The position numbers and the translations under genes were made by a program. Shown piece after piece: positions 1 through 5,614 of a stretch of DNA of 10,871 bases; position 1 is the stretch's first letter; each line of letters starts with the position of its first letter. Source of the DNA: Acidimicrobiia bacterium (GTDB taxonomy: Bacteria; Actinomycetota; Acidimicrobiia; Acidimicrobiales; Ilumatobacteraceae). A model generated the notes under the pieces. That model did no database searches. It was given only the letters and a program-made list of their open reading frames with translations, and was not told the DNA's origin. Where the stretch lies: the NCBI GenBank assembly GCA_013821025.1, contig JACDHN010000048.1:1-10871 (forward strand), given 5' to 3'.

Positions 1-267
1 CCGCCCACCGCCAGGTACGAACGAGGACGGTTGACCGGAATAGTCGACACCACTTATCGCAGGGGCGTCCATCCCGATGGCCGGGTCGGGGCCACCCTGG
101 AACTCAGGCAGGGCTTCCGGCACGGTTTCGGCCGTGGCATCATCGGCGGCGTCAGGCACGGTGTCAGCGGTGGCGTCGGGCGTGGCGTCCTCACTGCTAC
201 ACGCCGCGACGGTGATGGTCAGAGCGGCGAACATGGCGAAGAGGCGACGTCGAGGCAGAGTGTTCAC
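1..267 (-). CDS. Secreted lipoprotein, probable redoxin/TlpA-like (N-terminal part, cut by window edge)
   Basis: The first 89 codons of a minus-strand gene are visible, running off the window at base 1 without a stop. The GTG start gives a short basic N-terminus (MNTLPRRR), a hydrophobic stretch and a lipobox ending in TVAAC, with the predicted lipidated cysteine at residue 23. An Ala/Asp/Thr-rich acidic linker follows. The last 30 or so residues (around PAIGMDAPAISGVDYSGQP) resemble the entry into a redoxin/TlpA-type thioredoxin fold, where a G-x-x-AP-x-x-x-G-x-D-x-x-G pattern precedes the active-site strand. The active site itself lies outside the window, so thiol-disulfide activity is inferred. 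There is no Shine-Dalgarno; a CATACT hexamer 7 bases before GTG supports a leaderless start. It diverges from the DUF2510 gene. The lipoprotein call is firm, the redoxin call moderate. Confidence 0.75.
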   Translation of the reverse strand, partial: MNTLPRRRLFAMFAALTITVAACSSEDATPDATADTVPDAADDATAETVPEALPEFQGGPDPAIGMDAPAISGVDYSGQPSSFVPGGGR

Positions 268-274
268 CCGTCCC

Positions 275-280
275 AGTATG
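275..280 (-). promoter_or_regulatory. Probable -10 element of the lipoprotein gene (leaderless)
   Basis: On the minus strand CATACT lies exactly 7 bases before the GTG at 267. This matches the NANNNT -10 pattern and would place the transcript start at or next to the start codon. No clear -35 is visible. Promoter function is inferred from spacing and from similar spacing at other genes in the window. Confidence 0.45.
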
Positions 281-317
281 GGTGCTCGGGCCGTGGGTCC
301 GCAGTCGGCTGATCCGT

Positions 318-323
318 TAGAGT
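318..323 (+). promoter_or_regulatory. Probable -10 element of the DUF2510/Rieske operon (leaderless)
   Basis: TAGAGT is followed by 7 bases and then the ATG at 331, so the mRNA probably starts at the start codon. The presumed -35 area (about 295-300) would overlap that of the divergent lipoprotein promoter. No TTGACA-like box is seen. Confidence 0.5.
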
Positions 324-330
324 GCGCGCC

Positions 331-1008
331 ATGCAGGAGTTCGATTCCATCAGTGTGTCCTCTTACGAAGCCGAGGCACTGTCGGCCAAGTTGGGTGAGA
401 AGTCTGCCGAGGGCTGGTCGGTCGTCAGCATCGTGGCAGCAGGCAGCGACATCGTGGCCTTCATGAGTCGCGAGGGCAGCGGCTCGAGCGACGCCTCGTC
501 GAGCGCCACGGCCTCCACGTCATCGTGGTCCACCGAGGCGTCGAGCACGCCTGGCACAGCCAGCACTGCTGCGCCGTCGGAGCCGGCGGGCTGGGGCTCC
601 ACGCCATCCGACAGCTCCTCGGCCGGTTCTGGCTCCTCGTGGGACTCCGGCTCGTCCACGGGTGCCTCATCAGGCGGTGGCGGTGGCGGCTCGTCGTGGG
701 ACTCGGGCACCAGCTCGGGTTCCGGAAGCGGCGGTTCGTCGTGGGATTCTGGCTCCGGCGCCAGCACTGGTTCGGGTGGCTCGGGTGGCTCTGGTGGCTG
801 GGGCACACAACAGGGTGGCTCGAGCAGTTGGGGATCCCAGGGTTCTGGCGCCGGCGCCAGTGGTGCCGCGTCCTCGTCGCCGTCGGTGCCGCCCGGCTGG
901 TATGCCGATCCCTCCAGCCGTTTCGAGTTGCGGTACTGGGACGGGTCGGCGTGGACCGAGCACGTGTCGCGCTCCGGCCAGCAGTACACCGATCCCCCGG
1001 TCGCCTGA
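331..1008 (+). CDS. DUF4177-like / Ser-Gly-rich linker / DUF2510 protein
   Basis: The protein has 225 residues in three parts. Residues 1-47 form a small alpha/beta segment with a GWSVVSIVAAG core and a hydrophobic end (DIVAFMSR), resembling the DUF4177 family. Residues 48-183 are low complexity, almost all Ser, Gly, Ala and Thr, with SSWDSG recurring at about 102, 121 and 136. Residues 187-215 are a clear DUF2510 motif: PPGWYADP, then LRYWDGSAWTEHV. DUF2510 is common in actinobacterial membrane and envelope-linked proteins and has no settled function. I see no signal peptide or membrane segment, so the location is unclear. ATG 331 is preferred to the GTG at 322 because TAGAGT sits 7 bases upstream and nothing resembles a ribosome binding site. 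The stop is 10 bases before the next start, so the two genes are probably co-transcribed. The domain calls are firm, the role unknown. Confidence 0.85.
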   Translation: MQEFDSISVSSYEAEALSAKLGEKSAEGWSVVSIVAAGSDIVAFMSREGSGSSDASSSATASTSSWSTEASSTPGTASTAAPSEPAGWGSTPSDSSSAGSGSSWDSGSSTGASSGGGGGGSSWDSGTSSGSGSGGSSWDSGSGASTGSGGSGGSGGWGTQQGGSSSWGSQGSGAGASGAASSSPSVPPGWYADPSSRFELRYWDGSAWTEHVSRSGQQYTDPPVA

Positions 1009-1018
1009 ACGACGCCGG

Positions 1019-2587
1019 ATGCGTGCGACCTCCGTCGGTCACGCCGGCATCCTGATCGAGAGCGACGGCGGGTCGATCCTGTGCGACCCCTGGTTCGTGC
1101 CAGCGTTCTTCGGGTCGTGGTTCGTCTTCCCGCGCAACGATCAGCTCGACGACGACCTGCAGCGTCGCATCGAGCAGGCCGACTACCTCTACGTCTCACA
1201 TCTCCACGGTGACCACTTCGACGTCCCATGGCTGAGTGAGCACCTGTCACGTGACATCAAGGTGCTGCTGCCTGGCTATCCGTCGCGCGAGCAGGAGCGC
1301 CGGATGCGCGCCCTCGGGTTCCACGACATCATCCGCACCGAGGACGGCGTCGAGCACGATCTCGGCGGCATCAGTGTCGCCATCCATGTGGAGACGAGCA
1401 TCACCGACGGTCCTGGCGGCGACTCGGCGCTCGTCGTGCACGACGGTGTCACCCGCATCGTCAACCAGAACGACTGCCGTACCACGGACCTCGACGCCCT
1501 GGCCTCGCATGGACCCGTCGACCTGCACTGGCTGCAGTACAGCGGCGCCATCTGGTACCCGATGGTGTACGAGGAGACGCCGGAGCGAATGCGCAAGCTC
1601 GTCGACGCCAAGATCGAGAGCCAATTCGCCAGGGCCATGCGATACGTGGAGAGCTTGGGAGCCACAGCCGTCGTGCCGAGCGCCGGGCCCCCGTGCTTCC
1701 TCGATGAGGACCTGTTCCACCTGAACGTGATCGACGGCGACGAGCTGAGCATCTTCTGGGACCAGCGCACGTTCCTGGCCCGGTTGGCCGAGGCCGGACA
1801 CCGGGGCCTGCTGGCGATGCCAGGCACGACCTTCGGAGTCGAGCGATCGGGGATCTCCGTCGAGCACCCCATCCCCGGCGCCGACGTCGAGTCCATCTGG
1901 GACCGCAAGGAGTCTCACCTGCGGGCGTACCAGTCCGACTGGGCGAACTGGCTCAAGACCGAACACGAGCGTTGGCACCGACCGACGACCGACTTGCTCG
2001 CAACACTCAGCGCGTGGTGGGAACCGCTGATGCGAATGGCCCCGACGCTGCGCGGGGCCATCGGCGCACCGTGCCTGCTGCGCGCCGGCGACCTCGAGAT
2101 CCTGCTCGACTTCACGTCCTGCCAGGTGCGAGCGTTCGCCGGCGAGGAGCACCGCTTCCGCTTCGACATCCCCAGGGAGCTGGTGGAGACGGTGGCCGAC
2201 GAGAAGGCGGTCGACTGGAGCAACTCACTGTTCTTGTCCTGTCGCTTCTCGGCTTGGCGCGATGGCGAGTTCAACGAGTACCTCTACAACTTCTTCAAGT
2301 CGCTGTCGGTCGAGCGCATGCGCCGCACCGAGGCCGAGGCCAAGCGCAAGCTGGACCCACCAACCGAGTCGGAGCCCGACGTGCAGATCGGCGACTACGT
2401 CGTCGCGCGCCGATGCCCCCACCGCAATGCCGACCTGTCGGTGTTCGGCGAGATCGAGCAGGTCGAGGGATGCGACCAGCTCGTGTGCACGCTGCACGGA
2501 TGGCGGTTCGACCTGGCCACCGGCGAATGCCTCACCTCCGCCAATCACCCCCTACGCGTACGGCGAGCGTCAGACGCACCGACATGA
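1019..2587 (+). CDS. Metallo-beta-lactamase-fold protein with C-terminal Rieske [2Fe-2S] domain (CMAH-like, domains in reverse order)
   Basis: The protein has 522 residues. The N-terminal part is an MBL fold of the UlaG/COG2220 type: VGHAG at 6-10, DPW at 23-25 and the metal-binding HLHGDH at 61-66 (HxHxDH). A long middle region follows. The C-terminus has a Rieske cluster site, CPH at 466-468 and CTLH at 490-493 (CxH, 21 residues, CxxH), supplying two Cys and two His ligands. From memory the MBL part follows vertebrate CMP-N-acetylneuraminate hydroxylase closely: GHA motif, DPW followed by an aromatic-rich stretch, ADLIYISHLHSDH-type motif, and a later N-x-x-D-C motif (here NQNDC). In that enzyme the Rieske domain is N-terminal; here it is C-terminal. 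A cytoplasmic iron-dependent oxygenase or hydrolase is likely, with substrate unknown. The ATG lies 10 bases after the previous stop, suggesting translational coupling. An open frame continues far upstream but overlaps the previous gene. No electron-donor gene is adjacent. Confidence 0.88.
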   Translation: MRATSVGHAGILIESDGGSILCDPWFVPAFFGSWFVFPRNDQLDDDLQRRIEQADYLYVSHLHGDHFDVPWLSEHLSRDIKVLLPGYPSREQERRMRALGFHDIIRTEDGVEHDLGGISVAIHVETSITDGPGGDSALVVHDGVTRIVNQNDCRTTDLDALASHGPVDLHWLQYSGAIWYPMVYEETPERMRKLVDAKIESQFARAMRYVESLGATAVVPSAGPPCFLDEDLFHLNVIDGDELSIFWDQRTFLARLAEAGHRGLLAMPGTTFGVERSGISVEHPIPGADVESIWDRKESHLRAYQSDWANWLKTEHERWHRPTTDLLATLSAWWEPLMRMAPTLRGAIGAPCLLRAGDLEILLDFTSCQVRAFAGEEHRFRFDIPRELVETVADEKAVDWSNSLFLSCRFSAWRDGEFNEYLYNFFKSLSVERMRRTEAEAKRKLDPPTESEPDVQIGDYVVARRCPHRNADLSVFGEIEQVEGCDQLVCTLHGWRFDLATGECLTSANHPLRVRRASDAPT

Positions 2588-2695
2588 TCCCGGCACGTGC
2601 CGCTTTGGCCCCCAGGATGTGCAATGCGTGACGTCAGGCGCCGAGGGAAGCGCCAGCGACGAGGCGCACGCGACGCCGAAGGCGCCGCCACCAGT
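2588..2695. other. Convergent intergenic spacer with small inverted repeats
   Basis: The 108 bases between the Rieske and L,D-transpeptidase stops hold a 12-bp palindrome (CGGCACGTGCCG, 2591-2602) directly after the first stop and followed by CTTT, an 8-bp palindrome TGACGTCA (2629-2636), and a GGCGC/GCGCC hairpin with an 8-base loop (2637-2654). None has a proper T-tract. They may serve as weak transcription ends for the two converging genes, but this is not secure. Confidence 0.3.
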
Positions 2696-3628
2696 TCAGC
2701 CGCCGTGCACCCAGACCGGCATGCGCAGCGGGATCAGATCGTTCGCCCAGATGAAGTCCATCGCCGTGGTGGTGACGCGCACGCAACCGTGCGAGGCCGG
2801 GTAGTTCGGCACGTTGTTGGATCCGTGCACGGCGATGCCGCCGACGAAGTACTTGGGTCGGTAGATCTCACCGAGATCGCCCTTCCACCAGCCCTTCTTC
2901 CGCTGTCGCTCCATCTGCCACAGCCCGTCGGGAGTCATTGCCACGCCTCGGATGTCCTTGCCGGGCGTGTTCTGGTCGGGCTCGGTGTACTCCTTGCCGT
3001 TGCCGGTCGAGGTGTTCAGCACCCACACGACCTTGCCGTCGTTGAGGATGAACAACAGTTGGCGAGTCTTGTCGATCTCGACCAGCGTGCCGGCGTCGGC
3101 CCTGCCGAACGCCCGCTCGGTCTCGCTGGTGAGCGCATCGGCCGTGGCTTGGTCGGTGCTGCCAGTGGCCGGCAAGCCTTTGTACTTCTGAAACGCCATC
3201 ACGGCCTGGCCCGTGGTGAGCCCGTACGAGCCGTTGACACCCTCGTGCCAGAAGCCCAGGTCGAGCAAACGTTGCTGCAGCACGGCGGTGGCCTCGCCGC
3301 CGGACTGGCCGACGGCGCTGATCCCCGTCGGCGCCGGGCCGATGCCCACCCGCTGCGACGGCCACGTCGTGTTCGTCGGCTTCTGCGTGGTGGTCGTAGC
3401 CTCGGCCGTAGTCGTGGTCTTCGCCAGCGTCGTACTGGTCTGCGTTGGCCCGGACGACTTCTTGTCACGGCGGGCCGGCTTCGAAGAGGTCGAAGCGTCA
3501 GACGTGACGGTCGGCTTGCCGGGCGTCTCGTCCGCCGGCGCGCTCACCTGTGTCGAGCACGCCGCGCCGACCCCTGACAACGCCAGCACGGCGGCGAGGG
3601 CGACGAATCGAGGAGAGCGCCAATTCAC
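2696..3628 (-). CDS. L,D-transpeptidase (YkuD) lipoprotein with peptidoglycan-binding domain
   Basis: The protein has 310 residues. Starting at GTG 3628 gives a good lipoprotein signal: MNWRSPR, a hydrophobic core, then GVGAAC with Cys24 as the predicted lipidation site. A Thr/Ser/Lys-rich linker follows to about residue 85. Next comes a PG_binding_1 domain (GGEATAVLQQRLLDLGFW to ATADAL). The catalytic YkuD domain starts near GTLVEIDKTRQLLFIL and carries HGSNN (His268) and the SHGCVR motif with His280 and catalytic Cys282, close to the C-terminus. Such enzymes form 3-3 cross-links in peptidoglycan or attach proteins to it, outside the membrane. A TTG at 3646 would add six residues before the signal peptide and is less likely. 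There is no Shine-Dalgarno; TAACGT lies 8 bases before GTG. It stands alone, convergent with the Rieske gene and divergent from the PRC-barrel gene. Confidence 0.93.
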   Translation of the reverse strand: MNWRSPRFVALAAVLALSGVGAACSTQVSAPADETPGKPTVTSDASTSSKPARRDKKSSGPTQTSTTLAKTTTTAEATTTTQKPTNTTWPSQRVGIGPAPTGISAVGQSGGEATAVLQQRLLDLGFWHEGVNGSYGLTTGQAVMAFQKYKGLPATGSTDQATADALTSETERAFGRADAGTLVEIDKTRQLLFILNDGKVVWVLNTSTGNGKEYTEPDQNTPGKDIRGVAMTPDGLWQMERQRKKGWWKGDLGEIYRPKYFVGGIAVHGSNNVPNYPASHGCVRVTTTAMDFIWANDLIPLRMPVWVHGG

Positions 3629-3636
3629 GAGGTAAC

Positions 3637-3642
3637 ACGTTA
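3637..3642 (-). promoter_or_regulatory. Possible -10 element of the L,D-transpeptidase gene
   Basis: TAACGT on the minus strand lies 8 bases before the GTG at 3628, giving a leaderless or near-leaderless transcript. It supports GTG 3628 over TTG 3646, because the TTG would lie upstream of the hexamer. No -35 is evident. Confidence 0.35.
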
Positions 3643-3679
3643 TCAACCAAACTCAGCGACGAACGGCCACCTCTGCGAC

Positions 3680-3697
3680 TCGAGCAACGTTTCGAGA
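3680..3697. promoter_or_regulatory. Inverted repeat CTCGA-N8-TCGAG upstream of the PRC-barrel gene
   Basis: A perfect 5-bp inverted repeat spaced by 8 bases lies between the divergent L,D-transpeptidase and PRC-barrel genes, about 50 bases before the PRC-barrel start. GTTT (3689-3692) followed at some distance by GGGGAA (3708-3713) loosely recalls SigB/SigF-type stress promoters, but the match is partial. It could be an operator or chance. Confidence 0.22.
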
Positions 3698-3733
3698 CCT
3701 CATCCCTGGGGAACTCTGATCGTGACCCCTAAC

Positions 3734-3740
3734 GAAGGAG
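3734..3740 (+). promoter_or_regulatory. Strong Shine-Dalgarno (GAAGGAG) of the PRC-barrel gene
   Basis: GAAGGAG ends 5 bases before ATG 3746 and fixes this start over the in-frame GTG at 3722. It is the strongest ribosome binding site in the window, where most genes have none, which suggests high expression from a leadered mRNA. Confidence 0.7.
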
Positions 3741-3745
3741 CGCTT

Positions 3746-4366
3746 ATGAGTGACTCGATCTGGAACTATCGTGATGACGTCAATACTCGCCGGTCGGAGC
3801 GCGAGGATGATCGGGACGTCGAGCGCAGTGACGAGTTCGACAGCGAGCGCGACGACCAATTCGACAGCTCTGGGGTACCGATGCCTCCACCGGCGTCGCC
3901 GACCGACGCTCCCTTGGTGGACGATCCGCAGAGCGATCCGATGGTCACTGACTCACCGCTCGCCGGGTCATCCGGCACCGGTTCTGCCGATGCCGGCATG
4001 TCCGGTTCTGCCGATGCCGGCATGTCCGGTTCTGCCGATGCTGGCATGTCCAGTATGGGGGATGCTGATGCCCAGGGCATCGAGATCGTCGGCTACGACG
4101 TCGAGGCCACGGACGGCGGCCTGGGCAAGGTCGATGAATCCAGCCTGGAAGCAGGTTCGGCCTATGTCGTGGTCGACACGGGATGGTGGATCTTCGGCAA
4201 GAAGCGCATGATCCCCGCCGGGGTGATCGAGAGCATCGACCACGAGAACGGTCAGGTGTTCGTGGGACTCTCGAAGGAAGAGATCAAATCGGCGCCGGAC
4301 TTCGCCGAGGAGCACCGCGAGGATCGCTCGGGGTACGACGAGTACTACGAGCCCTACGGTCGGTGA
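3746..4366 (+). CDS. Acidic PRC-barrel domain protein with internal octapeptide repeat
   Basis: The protein has 206 residues. Residues 1-45 are very rich in Asp, Glu and Arg (repeated RSEREDDRD-like stretches). A Pro/Asp/Ser-rich linker includes three direct copies of an eight-residue unit, GSADAGMS, at about residues 79-102. Residues 112-180 form a PRC-barrel-like beta domain, from GIEIVGYDVEATDGGLGKV through AYVVVDTGWWIFGKKRMIPA to DHENGQVFVGLSKEEIKSAP. The tail is Tyr- and acid-rich. Soluble PRC-barrel proteins of this type occur in many actinobacteria; some are stress-linked, and their ligand is not known. There is no signal peptide or membrane segment. The Shine-Dalgarno sets the start, and a hairpin terminator ends the transcript, so it is a single-gene unit. 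The fold call is good, the function unknown. Confidence 0.85.
   Translation: MSDSIWNYRDDVNTRRSEREDDRDVERSDEFDSERDDQFDSSGVPMPPPASPTDAPLVDDPQSDPMVTDSPLAGSSGTGSADAGMSGSADAGMSGSADAGMSSMGDADAQGIEIVGYDVEATDGGLGKVDESSLEAGSAYVVVDTGWWIFGKKRMIPAGVIESIDHENGQVFVGLSKEEIKSAPDFAEEHREDRSGYDEYYEPYGR
3980..4051 (+). repeat. Three tandem copies of a 24-bp unit inside the PRC-barrel gene
   Basis: The unit begins GGTTCTGCCGATGC and ends GGCATGTCC. Copies lie at 3980-4003, 4004-4027 and 4028-4051; the first two are identical and the third differs by one base (C to T). Because 24 is a multiple of 3, gain or loss of a copy changes linker length without breaking the frame. Confidence 0.95.
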
Positions 4367-4423
4367 TCTCCGCCTCCAACCGGGATCACTGAAGGGTCCG
4401 CGAGCCGCCCCTCGCCGACCCCC

Positions 4424-4464
4424 ATGAGCGGACCTGCTCACCGCAGGTCCGCTCATGTCGTTTT
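4424..4464 (+). terminator. Intrinsic terminator of the PRC-barrel gene
   Basis: A perfect 14-bp stem (ATGAGCGGACCTGC pairing with GCAGGTCCGCTCAT), with a 5-base TCACC loop, spans 4424-4456. It is followed on the plus strand by GTCGTTTTCC, a short T-tract. The minus side has no T-rich tail, so it mainly serves the plus-strand gene. It lies 58 bases after the stop and 22 bases before the end of the convergent GluQRS gene. Confidence 0.85.
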
Positions 4465-4485
4465 CCTGCTCCGACGCTTGGCCTG

Positions 4486-5400
4486 TCACCAACGCGCCAA
4501 CCGGTCGAGCGAGATGGCGGGCCCGGCGAGGTGGCCGACACCAGCGGCGCAAAATTGCTCGATCAGGTCCTCGTTCGTGTTCGGCGCCGTCGCCGCCAGT
4601 TCGAGCGAGGCGACCAGCGCCTGGCGCACCCTGCTCGCTGACACGCCGGCCTCGGCCAGGTCCGTCAATGTCGCGGCGCCGTCGCGCTTGGCCAGCCGGT
4701 GGCCGTCGGGCCCGACCACGAGTGGCACGTGCATGTATCGCGGCTCGGGCGCGTCGAACAGGCGCTGCAGCAGCACGTGCCTGGGAGTGGAAGCCAAGAG
4801 ATCGTCACCACGAACCACGTGGGTGACGCCTTGGTCGATGTCGTCCATCACGACGGCGAGGTTGTAAGCGGCCACACCGTCATTGCGGCGCAGTACGAAA
4901 TCATCAACTCGCCCGACGTACCGACCGGCCACCTCATCGACGATCGTTGACTCCTTGCCATCAGTTCGAAGTCGGATCGCCGGCGGCCGATCCCGTTCGC
5001 GGCGACGACGCTCGCCATCGGTGAGGTGCCGACACGTTCCGGGATACGCCCCTTCAGGTCCATCGCCGTGCGGGGCGCTGGCGGCCTCCCGGATCTCACG
5101 GCGGGAACAGAAGCAGGGGTACGTAGCGTCGGCGGCGACGAGCGAATCGATCACAAACCGGTAGCGGTCGAACCGTTCGCTCTGACGGATCACGTCGCCG
5201 TCCCAGTCGAGGCCGATGGCAGCGAGGTCACGCAGTTGGCCGGCGGCATGCTCCTCGGACGTGTTGGCCACGTCGAGGTCGTCGAGACGCAACACGAACC
5301 GCTCACCACCGGCGCGAGCGACAAGCCAGGCGATCAGCGCCGTGCGCAAGTTGCCCACGTGGAGCTCACCGCTCGGCGACGGAGCGAATCGACCGGTCAT
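4486..5400 (-). CDS. gluQ: Glutamyl-Q tRNA(Asp) synthetase (GluQRS)
   Basis: The 304-residue protein has the catalytic core of a class I glutamyl-tRNA synthetase but no anticodon-binding domain. It starts MTGRFAPSPSGELHVGN, with HVGN at 14-17 as the HIGH-type signature. HRLAKRDGAATL near 234-245 carries the KMSKS equivalent. A zinc site is formed by CFC at 96-98 and YPGTC at 119-123 (Cys96, Cys98, Tyr119, Cys123), the pattern typical of GluQRS/YadB rather than discriminating GluRS, which is about 470-490 residues long. The enzyme activates glutamate and attaches it to queuosine at position 34 of tRNA(Asp), in the cytoplasm. The open frame extends to 6279, but the start at 5400 matches the family and the rest overlaps the divergent gene. 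A GACACT hexamer lies 6 bases before the ATG. No queuosine biosynthesis genes are adjacent. Confidence 0.93.
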   Translation of the reverse strand: MTGRFAPSPSGELHVGNLRTALIAWLVARAGGERFVLRLDDLDVANTSEEHAAGQLRDLAAIGLDWDGDVIRQSERFDRYRFVIDSLVAADATYPCFCSRREIREAASAPHGDGPEGAYPGTCRHLTDGERRRRERDRPPAIRLRTDGKESTIVDEVAGRYVGRVDDFVLRRNDGVAAYNLAVVMDDIDQGVTHVVRGDDLLASTPRHVLLQRLFDAPEPRYMHVPLVVGPDGHRLAKRDGAATLTDLAEAGVSASRVRQALVASLELAATAPNTNEDLIEQFCAAGVGHLAGPAISLDRLARW

Positions 5401-5406
5401 CGCGCC

Positions 5407-5412
5407 AGTGTC
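5407..5412 (-). promoter_or_regulatory. Possible -10 element of gluQ
   Basis: GACACT on the minus strand is 6 bases before ATG 5400 and fits NANNNT, though the first base is not T. It is weaker than the other hexamers. The rest of the 214-base divergent gap (5401-5614) holds no gene or hairpin that I can support. Confidence 0.3.
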
Positions 5413-5601
5413 GCCGTCACGATGATGACATTGTGCGCGCTGGCGACCGTGATCGAATGACGAGTCCTGCTTCATGCGGCCGGCGAAGACGCTTGAGCGC
5501 CGCCGTGCCGAACCGGGGTCTTCAACTCCCAACGACGCCACCCGAGCCCTGACCGAGACTCGGTGTGTCGTCGCATCCGCCGCGCCCCGACATTGGCGTC
5601 C

Positions 5602-5607
5602 TACAGT
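5602..5607 (+). promoter_or_regulatory. Probable -10 element of the zinc-ribbon membrane protein gene (leaderless)
   Basis: TACAGT is followed by 7 bases and then ATG 5615. It decides the start: the frame is open from 5474, but only 5615 puts the zinc ribbon at the N-terminus and matches this spacing. Confidence 0.5.
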
Positions 5608-5614
5608 CAGATCG

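Noticed and set aside
662..1018. N-terminal extension of the Rieske/MBL protein by 119 residues
   Set aside because: It overlaps the DUF2510 gene in another frame and encodes Ala/Arg/Pro-rich filler; the MBL fold starts right after ATG 1019.
363..1250. Long minus-strand open frame antisense to the DUF2510 and Rieske genes
   Set aside because: Its product is a Glu/Pro-rich shadow of the Ser-Gly linker, with no motif or start signal; high GC leaves non-coding frames open.
2591..2602. 12-bp palindrome CGGCACGTGCCG as the terminator of the Rieske gene
   Set aside because: The stem would be only 4 bp around an ACGT loop, followed by just CTTT. Too weak to call on its own.
3629..3646. TTG start for the L,D-transpeptidase
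   Set aside because: It would add six residues before a well-formed lipoprotein signal and lies upstream of the likely -10 hexamer; GTG 3628 fits better.
5401..5614. Possible small RNA or leader in the 214-base gap between gluQ and the zinc-ribbon gene
   Set aside because: I found only distant 6-bp inverted repeats (CGCCAG/CTGGCG) and no terminator, conserved motif or credible short gene.
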